The notes under the pieces were generated by a model. The model saw nothing but the letters and a program-made list of their open reading frames with translations. It made no database searches and was not told where the DNA came from. The translations under genes were made by a program, and so were the position numbers. From positions 1,736,001 through 1,800,000 of the forward strand of contig CP103908.1 of NCBI GenBank assembly GCA_024970065.1: a stretch of DNA of 64,000 nt, in the 5' to 3' direction. Below, one piece after another: positions 18,455 through 26,009 of this stretch. This DNA comes from Pediococcus acidilactici (GTDB taxonomy: Bacteria > Bacillota > Bacilli > Lactobacillales > Lactobacillaceae). The first letter of the stretch is position 1. Each line of letters begins with the position of its first letter.

Positions 18455-19020
18455 TATTTTTCCTCCACTGCTAGCAAAGCTTTCAGTAAGTAACCGGTGG
18501 AAACCGCGCCCGGGTCTAGGTGACCTACTGAACGTTCACCTACATAAGAAGCCCGGCCTTTCTTAGCAATCATTGGCTTGGTGCTTTCTACCGCCCGCTC
18601 GACATCTTCTGCGGTAAAGGAAGCTTTCTCTGAAATCGGCTCCCAGACGTCCACCATCGTTTTTTCGCCCATAATTGCCTTACCCCGTTTTTGTACACCG
18701 GCAGTAGCGGCAACGAGTAATTCGTGTACATCACTGCTATTAGCCTTTGCCATTTCCATAAAGGCGGTCCCGTATAACGGTCCCGAAGCTCCGCCAACCT
18801 TGCTAATTAAACTCATCGCAATTGTTTTAAAAATCGCTGGCAAATCCGGAAAATCTTTCCCGTTAATAGCTTCCATTACGGCATCCATTCCGCGGGCCAT
18901 GTTATTTCCGTGATCACCGTCCCCAATTGGGGTATCCAAATCACTCAAGTAAGCGTGTTGGGCTTGAATCTCCTGGTTAAATTTTTCCATCCATTTTTTT
19001 ACGTCTTCCACTGTTAACAA
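18454..19020 (-). CDS. dhaL: Dihydroxyacetone kinase ADP-binding subunit DhaL
   Basis: A 188-residue all-helical nucleotide-binding subunit. The magnesium-binding motif 'IGDGDHGNNMARG' lies near residue 30, 'GGASGPLYGTAFMEMAK' in the middle, and 'GHLDPGAVSTGYLL' at the end. The start is TTG at 19020 with GGGAG nine bases upstream. It works with DhaK and DhaM to phosphorylate dihydroxyacetone using PEP via the PTS. Confidence 0.92.
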   Translation of the reverse strand: MLTVEDVKKWMEKFNQEIQAQHAYLSDLDTPIGDGDHGNNMARGMDAVMEAINGKDFPDLPAIFKTIAMSLISKVGGASGPLYGTAFMEMAKANSSDVHELLVAATAGVQKRGKAIMGEKTMVDVWEPISEKASFTAEDVERAVESTKPMIAKKGRASYVGERSVGHLDPGAVSTGYLLKALLAVEEK

Positions 19021-19039
19021 ATCAATTCGCTCCCTTCAA

Positions 19040-20032
19040 TCACCATGCAATTGTGTGGGTCGCATAATTTAACTTATCGACCCAATCGTCTTTAATCTTC
19101 AAAATAGTCAGTGAAACTCCGGCCATGTCTAACGAAGTCATGAGGTTCCCGACTTTGCTGAAACGCACGTGCAAACCTTCTTCGGCTAACTGATCCAGCA
19201 CGTCATTCATAAAGACGTACTGTTCCATAAGCGGAGTTGCCCCCATGCCGTTTACCAGCACCGCTACGGAATCGCCCTTCCGAAACCGAAACTCCGACCT
19301 TAACTTTTCAATTAGTTCCTTTGCCAATTTCTTAGACGGTTGCAATTTTTCCCGGCGGTAACCTGGTTCACCGTGAATTCCCACTCCGTATTCAATTTCA
19401 TCGTCTGCCAAGACAAATCCGGGTTTGCCCACTTCGGGAACCGTCGCGCCGCTTAAAGCAACCGCCACGGTTTTGAGGTTAGGTAAGACTGCCGTAGCTA
19501 GTTCAGCAATTTCATCCAAACTAGCGCCTTGGTCGGCAGCCGCGCCTAAAATTTTATGCATTAAAATGGTTCCGGCGACTCCGCGGCGGCCCTGTGTGTA
19601 AGTGCTATTTTCCACCGCAACGTCGTCATCGACCACGATTGTTTTAACGGGAATGTCTTCCATTTCCGCCATATCTTGCGCCATTTCGAAATTCATTACG
19701 TCGCCAGAATAATTTTTAATTACCAAAAATACGCCAGCTCCAGAATTTACCTTTTTAATCGCTTCAAAAATCTGGTCGGGAGTTGGGGAAGTAAAGACTT
19801 CGCCACAAACCGCTGCACTCAGCATTCCCGCGCCCACAAAACCAGCGTGAGCGGGTTCGTGTCCACTACCGCCACCGCTAACGATGCCGACTTTGCCAGC
19901 AATTTTATCTAAATCCGTACGGTAAACCACCCCGGTTTCTGGTATGCGTTTTAAGTAATCTGGATAACTTTTCACCATTCCCTGAAGCATCTCTTCGACA
20001 ACTTGCTTCGGGTCGTTAATAATTTTTTTCAT
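19040..20032 (-). CDS. dhaK: Dihydroxyacetone kinase substrate-binding subunit DhaK
   Basis: A 330-residue subunit. 'GSGHEPAHAGFVGAGM' and 'GVGIHGEPGYRR' hold the His that binds dihydroxyacetone covalently and the partner residues. The length is normal. Two ATG codons are adjacent (20035 and 20032); the second has better spacing from AAGGAG. First gene of dhaKLM. The operon produces dihydroxyacetone phosphate for glycolysis, and its promoter carries a cre site. Confidence 0.93.
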   Translation of the reverse strand: MKKIINDPKQVVEEMLQGMVKSYPDYLKRIPETGVVYRTDLDKIAGKVGIVSGGGSGHEPAHAGFVGAGMLSAAVCGEVFTSPTPDQIFEAIKKVNSGAGVFLVIKNYSGDVMNFEMAQDMAEMEDIPVKTIVVDDDVAVENSTYTQGRRGVAGTILMHKILGAAADQGASLDEIAELATAVLPNLKTVAVALSGATVPEVGKPGFVLADDEIEYGVGIHGEPGYRREKLQPSKKLAKELIEKLRSEFRFRKGDSVAVLVNGMGATPLMEQYVFMNDVLDQLAEEGLHVRFSKVGNLMTSLDMAGVSLTILKIKDDWVDKLNYATHTIAW

Positions 20033-20069
20033 CATGCCACTCCTTTTCGTTTTCTTTCCTCACAATTAG

Positions 20070-20098
20070 ATTCTAGTTGAAAGCGGATACAATCACAA
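20070..20098 (-). promoter_or_regulatory. dhaK promoter with overlapping cre (CcpA) site
   Basis: Minus-strand -35 TTGTGA (20098-20093), 17-bp spacer, -10 TAGAAT (20075-20070). The spacer contains TGAAAGCGGATACA at 20078-20091 (plus strand), 13 of 14 positions of the cre consensus TGWAANCGNTNWCA. A CcpA complex there would cover the promoter, which fits carbon-catabolite repression of dihydroxyacetone use. Confidence 0.65.
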
Positions 20099-20184
20099 GT
20101 AATCTCCCTCTTTGATTTACCTTAATCGACCTTTTCCCTTATAATGTGGGAGATGATGCTAATTTTTAAAAGGAGTTCGCAAAA

Positions 20185-20895
20185 ATGATTTTAGAACGGA
20201 ACAACATGTTTAACATTCGTCAAATTAACGACGATTTGGAGCGGGTTATCGGACCCGAACACGTTACGGAACTAAGGAACTTAATGCGTTACTACCGGTT
20301 ATGCCAATCCGCAGTTAACGAAGTGGGTACCAAGTTGGAAAATCTTGACGGCGAATACGAAAATGAGTACAACCATAATCCCATTCACCACATGGAACAA
20401 CGGATGAAATCGGTCGACTCCCTCTTCAATAAAATGAAAAAGAAGCATTTACCGCAGACGATTGCCGCGGTAGAAAACAACATTTTTGACATCGGGGGCA
20501 TTCGAGTAATCACCAATTACATCAGCGACGTCTACACCATCAAGGAAAACCTAATTTCCCAAGACGACGTCACTTTACTCAAAGTTAAGGATTACATTCG
20601 GGACCCCAAGCCAAGCGGCTACCGCAGTTTACACTTGGTCGTAAAGGTTCCGGTCTTTTTGTCGACCGGTCCCGTGGAGACTCCGGTGGAAATTCAAATT
20701 CGCACCGTTGGAATGGATATGTGGGCCAGTTTAGAACACAAGCTGCGTTACAAAACCAACGTACCTTCCGCAAAGGTGGCAGACTTTGCCGACCGTTTGG
20801 TTGACGACGCCAATACGATCTATAAGGTGGAACAAAATATGCAAACAATTTACCGAGAATTATCAGAACCCGGGGTTTTCAAAAATGAAGAATAA
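20185..20895 (+). CDS. relQ: Small alarmone synthetase (GTP pyrophosphokinase)
   Basis: A 236-residue RelQ/YjbM-type synthetase making (p)ppGpp from ATP and GDP/GTP. Visible synthetase-domain motifs: 'IFDIGGIRVITNY' (catalytic Asp region), 'DYIRDPKPSGYRSLHLVVKV', 'VEIQIRTVGMDMWASLEHKLRYK'. It lacks the hydrolase and regulatory domains of long RelA/SpoT. The length is normal. The start has AAAAGGAG nine bases upstream. It heads a tightly packed group of four genes ending at 22052. Confidence 0.93.
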   Translation: MILERNNMFNIRQINDDLERVIGPEHVTELRNLMRYYRLCQSAVNEVGTKLENLDGEYENEYNHNPIHHMEQRMKSVDSLFNKMKKKHLPQTIAAVENNIFDIGGIRVITNYISDVYTIKENLISQDDVTLLKVKDYIRDPKPSGYRSLHLVVKVPVFLSTGPVETPVEIQIRTVGMDMWASLEHKLRYKTNVPSAKVADFADRLVDDANTIYKVEQNMQTIYRELSEPGVFKNEE

Positions 20896-21193
20896 ATATC
20901 CCGTCACCCGTTATTATGGGGTTCCGTTGGAGCTAGATTCCTCCGGAAATTATCGTTTTAAGTCCACCATTAAAGTTCACGCCTGGCGGAATGGTAAACA
21001 TACCCGCGGACATTTTCAAAAAATTGGCCAATTATTTTTGACCGAAAATAACCAATTAGTGGTGATCGTGGCGACGGAAAAAATGAACTTCAACCAACGC
21101 CATTCTTTAACACCCATTCGGCGGTTTACCAAGGAGACGATTGCTTCCGACATGTTGGCAGCCGCACAAAAAGTTTTTCACGAGGAGGATTAG
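20885..21193 (+). CDS. Hypothetical protein, 102 residues, coupled to relQ
   Basis: The ATG at 20885 lies inside the last codons of relQ (11-base overlap), and the stop is two bases before the next start, so it is translationally coupled. The product is basic, without membrane segments, with a beta-rich first half ('YYGVPLELDSSGNYRFKSTI') and a helical tail. I do not recognise a family. Its position suggests a link to alarmone signalling or simply shared transcription. Confidence 0.7.
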   Translation: MKNKYPVTRYYGVPLELDSSGNYRFKSTIKVHAWRNGKHTRGHFQKIGQLFLTENNQLVVIVATEKMNFNQRHSLTPIRRFTKETIASDMLAAAQKVFHEED

Positions 21194-21195
21194 TT

Positions 21196-21879
21196 ATGAA
21201 AACCCTAGTGGTGGTCGCCCATCCTAAACTAGCAAGTTCTAGCACCCAGCCCTTTTTTAAGGCCGCCGTTGCGGACTTGCCTGGGGTTACTTGGCACCCG
21301 CTCAACGAGCAGTTTGACGTTGCTCAAGAGCAACAACTTTTAACCGAACACGACCGAATCATCTTCCAGTTTCCGCTCTATTGGTACGGTGCTCCCGCCC
21401 TTTTAAAAAACTGGCTTGACCAAGTCCTAACCGTCCGTTTTGCTACCGGGAATCGTTATGCGTTAGCTGATAAACAACTGGGATTGGTGATTACCGCGGG
21501 CGAAGCGGCAGCTGATTTCCAAGCTGGGGGTGCTGAACAGTACACGATGTCTGAGCTGATGCGCCCGTTTGAAGCCCTCGCCCATAAATTACGGATGGAT
21601 TACCTACCGATTATGGCCGTTCACCAATTTCTCTACATGGCTCCGGAAGCCCAGCAACGGCTGCTTGTTCGTTATCAACAATATGTAAACAATCCCAATT
21701 TCGAGCATTTCGCCGGCCGGGTAGCTTGGTTTAGTGACCAATTGCGTCGGCAACTCACTAAAGCAGACTCCAGCTCGGCCACCCTAAGCCAAGTCTTAGA
21801 TAGCTTGGAAAACCGTCAAAGTGAGCTCGATGATTTGGCATGGAACCTATCCATGTTGAAAAAGGAGGAGGATTCCTAG
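21196..21879 (+). CDS. NAD(P)H-dependent oxidoreductase, flavodoxin-like fold
   Basis: A 227-residue protein. The first 190 residues match the KefF/quinone-reductase type: 'KTLVVVAHPKLASSST' FMN phosphate loop, 'IIFQFPLYWYGAPALLKNWLDQVL' flavin-contact segment, and a 'GLVITAGEAAADF' strand. A C-terminal extension of about 40 polar, helical residues is not part of the core fold. It lies two bases after the preceding gene and overlaps the next start by one base. Confidence 0.88.
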   Translation: MKTLVVVAHPKLASSSTQPFFKAAVADLPGVTWHPLNEQFDVAQEQQLLTEHDRIIFQFPLYWYGAPALLKNWLDQVLTVRFATGNRYALADKQLGLVITAGEAAADFQAGGAEQYTMSELMRPFEALAHKLRMDYLPIMAVHQFLYMAPEAQQRLLVRYQQYVNNPNFEHFAGRVAWFSDQLRRQLTKADSSSATLSQVLDSLENRQSELDDLAWNLSMLKKEEDS

Positions 21880-22052
21880 TGGACCAAACCGAAACTAAAT
21901 GGCTATTAGACCAAGCCCAACAACTTGCCCAGCAAGCAACCACTTACCAACAAAAAGCCTTCTACGTAGCACTGGGTGACCTCATCCGGGAGCAACAAAA
22001 ACGGGCCGACCAACTCGAAAACGAACTTGACGGCCGGATGTGGGAACATTAA
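21879..22052 (+). CDS. Hypothetical protein, 57 residues, predicted coiled coil
   Basis: Starts at GTG 21879-21881, sharing one base with the preceding TAG stop, with AAGGAGGAGG just upstream. The product is rich in Gln, Ala, Glu and Lys with heptad-like spacing over almost its whole length ('WLLDQAQQLAQQATTYQQ') and has no membrane segment. No recognised family. Its strong ribosome site and overlap argue that it is real. Confidence 0.65.
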   Translation: MDQTETKWLLDQAQQLAQQATTYQQKAFYVALGDLIREQQKRADQLENELDGRMWEH

Positions 22053-22058
22053 ACCACC

Positions 22059-22109
22059 AAAAAAGACCTAACCGAAATCCCCCCATAGGTTTCAGTCAGG
22101 TCTTTTTTA
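22059..22109. terminator. Bidirectional terminator between the relQ group and the gls24 operon
   Basis: AAAAGACCT...AGGTCTTTT with further pairing inside, A run on the left and T run on the right. It serves both convergent transcripts. Confidence 0.85.
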
Positions 22110-22114
22110 AAATT

Positions 22115-22549
22115 TTAGTGCTTGTCGTCACGTTGCTGACGATCCTTGTTGTTCTTTTCAGCCCATTCTTCACGGGTTAGCACGTCTTTAACGTTAAGTT
22201 TGATTTCTGATACTTCCATGTTGGTGATTTCTTTCACTGCAGAAGTAATCTTGTCAATCATCTTGTCAAAGATTGCTTGGGCATTCTTCCCGTATTCAAG
22301 GATGGCGTCCATCTTTAGGGAAACGGTATGATTTTCATCATCAACGTCTACGTTAACTCCCGTTGTTGGATCATCGCCCTTAGAAATTCGATCAGTTACT
22401 TTTTCAAAAATATTACCTTCGAGACTTAAAACGCCGTCTACTCCATTAGCTGTTTTACCAGCAATTTTTGCTAAAACTTCGTCGTCAAACGTTAATTTAG
22501 TTTCTGGTTTTGTAGTCTTTGTTTCTGGTTTTGCGATTTTATTTTCCAT
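22115..22549 (-). CDS. Asp23/Gls24 family envelope stress protein
   Basis: A 144-residue cytosolic protein. A disordered N-terminus of about 20 residues contains near-perfect repeats of 'KPETK/T', followed by the Asp23 domain: 'VLAKIAGKTANGVDGVLSLEG', the acidic 'VNVDVDDENHTVSLKMDAILEYG' strands and 'LNVKDVLTREEW'. The C-terminal tail is polar. It is a paralogue of the protein upstream. Asp23 proteins polymerise at the membrane through AmaP, whose gene is in this operon. Confidence 0.9.
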   Translation of the reverse strand: MENKIAKPETKTTKPETKLTFDDEVLAKIAGKTANGVDGVLSLEGNIFEKVTDRISKGDDPTTGVNVDVDDENHTVSLKMDAILEYGKNAQAIFDKMIDKITSAVKEITNMEVSEIKLNVKDVLTREEWAEKNNKDRQQRDDKH

Positions 22550-22576
22550 GTTTTAATGCTCCCTTCGCGTGATTAG

Positions 22577-22993
22577 TTACTTAGCTTCCGGACGAGGTGC
22601 TAAATCGGAATTAGGTTTACGATTATTTTGTTCTTTCCACTCTTTTTTGCTTAATACATCACTTACGTGGAAGTTCAACTCAATGACCTTCAAACCGGTC
22701 AAACGTTCAACTTCTTCGCTGATTACGTCGCATACTTGAGTAAAAATTTCTCGAATATCGTACCCGTATTCCACCTTAGCATTCATCTCTAGCGATACCT
22801 GTTTTTCGCCAACTTCAGCTTTGATCCCTTGAGTTGGATCCACCTTGTTACGAATCTTGTCGGTGATGTTGTCAAAGAATCCACCGTCAAATGAAAGAAT
22901 TCCATCGACTTTACGAGAAGCTAGCCCCGCAATTTTTTCGATTACTCCTTCGTCAAATGACAAACTAGTTTGCGCGATTCTTGGTTTATCCAT
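22577..22993 (-). CDS. Asp23/Gls24 family envelope stress protein
   Basis: A 138-residue paralogue of the downstream protein, with 'VIEKIAGLASRKVDGILSFDGGFFD', 'GIKAEVGEKQVSLEMNAKVEYG' and 'FHVSDVLSKKEW' defining the domain. The start ATG overlaps the end of the 40-codon membrane gene (22986-23108), and the GGAGG ribosome site lies inside it, so translation is coupled. Confidence 0.9.
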   Translation of the reverse strand: MDKPRIAQTSLSFDEGVIEKIAGLASRKVDGILSFDGGFFDNITDKIRNKVDPTQGIKAEVGEKQVSLEMNAKVEYGYDIREIFTQVCDVISEEVERLTGLKVIELNFHVSDVLSKKEWKEQNNRKPNSDLAPRPEAK

Positions 22994-23108
22994 GGTTCAA
23001 CGCCTCCTTAAATTTGCGACGATTCTTCCAAACAAACCATAAGCTTGATACCACCATTAGACCCATTAATGATCTTAATGGTTTATTCTTATCCGTTTTC
23101 TTGGCCAT
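22986..23108 (-). CDS. Small membrane protein, 40 residues, inside the gls24 operon
   Basis: ATG at 23108-23106 with AAGGAGG eight bases upstream, stop TAA at 22988-22986. It overlaps the following gls24 start by eight bases. The product has a lysine-rich N-terminus, one predicted helix ('LMGLMVVSSLWFVW') and a basic 'KNRRKFK' exit, so one membrane pass with the short tail inside. The ribosome site, its position and its overlap support it as a gene. The function is unknown; membrane anchoring together with AmaP and the DUF2273 protein is my inference. Confidence 0.75.
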   Translation of the reverse strand: MAKKTDKNKPLRSLMGLMVVSSLWFVWKNRRKFKEALNHG

Positions 23109-23121
23109 TGACAAAACCTCC

Positions 23122-23319
23122 TTAGCTTTGCTTGCGATCCATATTCAAGGCTGACATTACTTCTGAAATCAGTTGTGATAGTAGACTTCTGCCGTACTTG
23201 CCGAGTAAGAACCCGATTAATGCAAGTAGTCCAACTAATACCGCGCTACCAAAGCCAACCGTGACCCAGATAATGCCGAAAATCATTGCGATGATTGCTC
23301 CTAAAACTTCACTTTTCAT
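23122..23319 (-). CDS. DUF2273 family small membrane protein
   Basis: A 65-residue protein with two hydrophobic segments ('AIIAMIFGIIWVTVGFGSAVLVGLLALIGFLLG', quoted in part) and a polar tail. This family regularly sits between amaP and asp23/gls24 genes. Probably part of the membrane scaffold for the Gls24 proteins. Confidence 0.85.
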   Translation of the reverse strand: MKSEVLGAIIAMIFGIIWVTVGFGSAVLVGLLALIGFLLGKYGRSLLSQLISEVMSALNMDRKQS

Positions 23320-23335
23320 TTGCCATCCCGCCTTT

Positions 23336-23881
23336 CTAAACGACCTTCAGTGACTTCTTCGAGTGTTGCCGCGGAATGATTTGGACCTTAACGTCACTCT
23401 TCATTCCCAGGTGGCGTTGCACACTCTCTTGTACTGAACGTTGAATATCTCGTGCATTGACCCGGTAGTTGTCATTGGATAGATCTTCTACGCTGACCTT
23501 CGCTTGCAAGTGGTCCTTGCTGCGAACCCGCACCTTGGTATCAATGTTACCTACGTGATGGTCTTCAGCGACTGCCTTATTAATAATTTGTTCCATCGAT
23601 TTCTTTGGAACGGTTAAATTGCCATGTCCATCCTGCAACTTCAAATCTTTCTCACTTGTCCGACTCATTAATGCAATTCCAAGCATTACTAACGCAAACA
23701 AGGCAACCATTATGCTAAAGACAATTGCGATAACTTCCATCACCTGTGCATTAGACGCTCTCAACGTTTCAAAGAAATCGGTTAGATACGGAATGTAAAC
23801 TTCCGTTGCGATAAACCATAAAGTTAGAAGCAACGTGATTACTGCCATCAAACTCAATAAAGATTTACTGGTTCGATTCAT
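23336..23881 (-). CDS. amaP: Alkaline shock response membrane anchor protein
   Basis: A 181-residue protein. Two membrane helices occupy the first ~80 residues ('SLLSLMAVITLLLTLWFIA' and 'VMEVIAIVFSIMVALFALVML', quoted in part). A cytosolic domain follows, with a 'VRVRSKDHLQAKVSVED' strand pattern typical of AmaP. AmaP recruits Asp23/Gls24 proteins to the membrane. Second gene of the operon, ten bases after glsB. Confidence 0.88.
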   Translation of the reverse strand: MNRTSKSLLSLMAVITLLLTLWFIATEVYIPYLTDFFETLRASNAQVMEVIAIVFSIMVALFALVMLGIALMSRTSEKDLKLQDGHGNLTVPKKSMEQIINKAVAEDHHVGNIDTKVRVRSKDHLQAKVSVEDLSNDNYRVNARDIQRSVQESVQRHLGMKSDVKVQIIPRQHSKKSLKVV

Positions 23882-23891
23882 GAAATCACCC

Positions 23892-24146
23892 CTAACCCTT
23901 CTTGCGCATGCCGAAGATTATCGAGACAATCACTACTAAAATTACTGCACCGAGGATTGACGGAATCAATGCCATTCCAGCTAAGGAAGGTCCCCATGAA
24001 CCTAGTAAGCTTTGTCCTAACCAAGCTCCGACTAAACCAGCAACGATGTTACCAAGCCAGCCTGCTGGTAAATCACGACTTGTAAGTGCCCCGGCGATTG
24101 CACCGATGATACCACCAATAATTAATGACCAAATCCATCCCAACAT
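23892..24146 (-). CDS. GlsB/YeaQ/YmgE family stress response membrane protein
   Basis: An 84-residue, glycine-rich membrane protein with three hydrophobic segments and the family's 'GGIIGAIAGALTSRDLPAGWLGNIVAGLVGAWLG' pattern (quoted in part). ATG at 24146 has GAGGAG eight bases upstream; a GTG nine bases earlier overlaps that site and is rejected. First gene of the gls24 operon. Confidence 0.88.
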   Translation of the reverse strand: MLGWIWSLIIGGIIGAIAGALTSRDLPAGWLGNIVAGLVGAWLGQSLLGSWGPSLAGMALIPSILGAVILVVIVSIIFGMRKKG

Positions 24147-24177
24147 AACAAACACTCCTCTCGTAATCTAAAGATTG

Positions 24178-24202
24178 ACCAACGAACCCTTCGTTCATTG
24201 GT
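24178..24202 (-). promoter_or_regulatory. Leader hairpin upstream of the gls24 operon
   Basis: On the minus strand ACCAATGAAC pairs with GTTCGTTGGT around GAAGG. It lies in the presumed 5' leader, 30 bp before the glsB start, without a T run, so it is more likely a stability or regulatory stem than a terminator. A TTGAAG/TATCTT promoter-like pair lies just upstream. Confidence 0.4.
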
Positions 24203-24310
24203 TCATCATTAAGATAGCATAGGTGAATACGCTTCAACAAAGAATATGCTTATGGAATTAATTACTTATTTGTAAGGGAGAATAGTAATATAGGAAGGAT
24301 TGTAGTAAGT

Positions 24311-24490
24311 GATGTAATCCGGGAAGCTCGCGAAAACCACGGAATCAAGGCATTAAGCACCGGGTTAAGCGATTGATACCTTAATTTGTTTATCCGAAAT
24401 GAGCCGGATCACTCTGTACATTTTGCCTTTGCGGTAAAAGCGCGCAACTATCAACGTTTGCTACTTGAATGCGAGCAATGGGGCAATTGA
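24311..24490 (+). pseudogene. Possible decayed gene fragment
   Basis: A 60-codon stretch in one frame reads as protein-like sequence (DVIREARENHG..., then DHSVHFAFAVKARNYQ...) but contains a TGA at 24374-24376 and ends at TGA 24488-24490. It has no start with a ribosome site. The HVHFAFAV-like segment recalls a VOC/glyoxalase beta strand, but this is weak. It fills most of a 430-bp gap otherwise without genes. Confidence 0.3.
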
Positions 24491-24540
24491 GGTATGCATT
24501 TGATGAACTACAAGAAACTGCGGCCGCCAATTTTAAGCAA

Positions 24541-24572
24541 TAAAAAAAGACCAAGAAAACGTTTTCTTGGTC
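24541..24572 (-). terminator. Terminator of the aldo/keto reductase-like gene
   Basis: On the minus strand AGACCAAGAAAA pairs with TTTTCTTGGTCT, followed by seven T. Confidence 0.9.
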
Positions 24573-24586
24573 TGGTACGCGAAATC

Positions 24587-25543
24587 CTAAAAAACAAACG
24601 GCGGAAAACCTGAATAGTGTTCTTCGCCACTTCTTTCCATCCGATCGTGGTCAATTGCCCGAGATTGGAAAATTTTGAAAATCCCGTAGTCTTTAAGGGG
24701 CAGCCAATCCTCATTGCCGGCGTTGTCTAACTTTTCTAGACGGTGCAAATCATTAATCGTGATTTTATAATTTTGCTCCTGAGGATTGCGGGCGTTAATT
24801 GCCCAGAATTTTTTAATAATGGGCATAACGTGCCGTTGTTTAGCGTATTGGCACATCAATTCATCACTTTCAACCTGATACTTAGAAGCAATTTTACCCA
24901 TGGTAGGTAAATCAATGAAACTATAATCAAGAAACGGAAAATCAGCCATCACCTGCAATTGGTTTTGCTGACAATAATCAAAAATCTGGTCGTTTAACGA
25001 CGTCGGAAAATATCCAGTTTTAAAAATCATCGGAGCAACCTTAGCGTTCCGCTTTAGCTTTTCAACCTGCTCGATACTAAAGTTAGCGACACCTAGCGCC
25101 CCAACGCATCCCTTATCATACATTTTTTCTAAAGAATGCCATATTTCTCCCATCAACTGGTAGTCCTCGTCAAAAACCGTCTGATCCAGCAACAAAGCAT
25201 CGAAATAATCAAACTTCATTGTTTGGAAGGCGTCGTCAATTGCTTCCTCAAACGAAGACACATCCCCAATTTTTTTTGCAAAATTAACCGTAATATATAA
25301 ATCTTTGCGCTTTAGCTTGGGCTGTCGATACATTTTTAAAGTTGCTTCGATGTCACCATGAGGCTCCTTAGTCATTGGAAAATGAGCGTAGGGATCGTCA
25401 TCGTTGTCGTCAGAATCCTTAATTTCTTCATAAAAATGACGATAACCTTGCCAAAGTGCATCATGAAGGCGACTAACCCCTAATGCTGTGCTGATTACTT
25501 GTTTTGGTAGTTTAGTTCCGTTCACTAGCTCAGTTAATGCCAT
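24587..25543 (-). CDS. Aldo/keto reductase-like protein, catalytic tetrad apparently lost
   Basis: A 318-residue protein with the overall AKR barrel layout: 'LWQGYRHF' where the family has GYRHxDTAxxY, 'LYITVNF' where it has the catalytic-lysine strand, 'FDALLLDQ' in place of the YxDLYLIHxP strand, then 'GCVGALGVANFS' and 'MPIIKKF' further on. The catalytic Asp, Tyr, Lys and His seem to be missing or replaced (ITVN, LLLDQ). An acidic insert of about 15 residues follows the first motif ('KDSDDNDDDPY'). ATG 25543 has GAGGAAGG eight bases upstream. It may be a non-catalytic relative. Confidence 0.75.
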   Translation of the reverse strand: MALTELVNGTKLPKQVISTALGVSRLHDALWQGYRHFYEEIKDSDDNDDDPYAHFPMTKEPHGDIEATLKMYRQPKLKRKDLYITVNFAKKIGDVSSFEEAIDDAFQTMKFDYFDALLLDQTVFDEDYQLMGEIWHSLEKMYDKGCVGALGVANFSIEQVEKLKRNAKVAPMIFKTGYFPTSLNDQIFDYCQQNQLQVMADFPFLDYSFIDLPTMGKIASKYQVESDELMCQYAKQRHVMPIIKKFWAINARNPQEQNYKITINDLHRLEKLDNAGNEDWLPLKDYGIFKIFQSRAIDHDRMERSGEEHYSGFPPFVF

Positions 25544-25773
25544 AAGCGACACCTTCCTCTACTTTGGATATGGTTACGTATAAACGCCAAAGCAGTTTTA
25601 GAACAATAAACCAATAAATTCAGAAGTCATTACCCAGCACAACCCATAAATTTAACAGCTTTTCTATCCACTTTAGCGTTCTTTGACATCATACTAACAC
25701 TTAATATACTGAATGGCAACATTCAGAATGCACGTTATTGAATATTACCTATATTTATATTAAACCACAAAAA

Positions 25774-25899
25774 TCATTTACGTGGGTTAGTTAATTTAAC
25801 AATTCCCGCAGCTAAAATTAGTGCACCACCTACGAGGTTAAGCGAACCCCCAACGATTTCTAAAACGCCAATTCCCTTAGCAGAGTTACTTTTTTTCAT
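25774..25899 (-). CDS. Small glycine-rich hydrophobic peptide, 41 residues
   Basis: ATG at 25899-25897 with AAAGGAA eight bases upstream, stop TGA at 25776-25774. The product begins MKKSNSAKG, continues as one glycine-zipper-like hydrophobic helix (VGG and VGGALILAAG) and ends with a basic tail (KLTNPRK). It could be a small membrane protein, a leaderless bacteriocin-like peptide or a toxin-like peptide; no immunity or export gene is adjacent. Its own AT-rich upstream region, shared with the divergent HAD gene, suggests separate transcription. Confidence 0.55.
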   Translation of the reverse strand: MKKSNSAKGIGVLEIVGGSLNLVGGALILAAGIVKLTNPRK

Positions 25900-26009
25900 A
25901 TTTTAAATTCCTTTCCGTTATCCAAGTAAATCAGTTATAAATCAGCTTTACTATTGCTGAAGAATTGATTTAAACTAAGTATATAACTTTTAGAAATTAG
26001 GTGACAATC

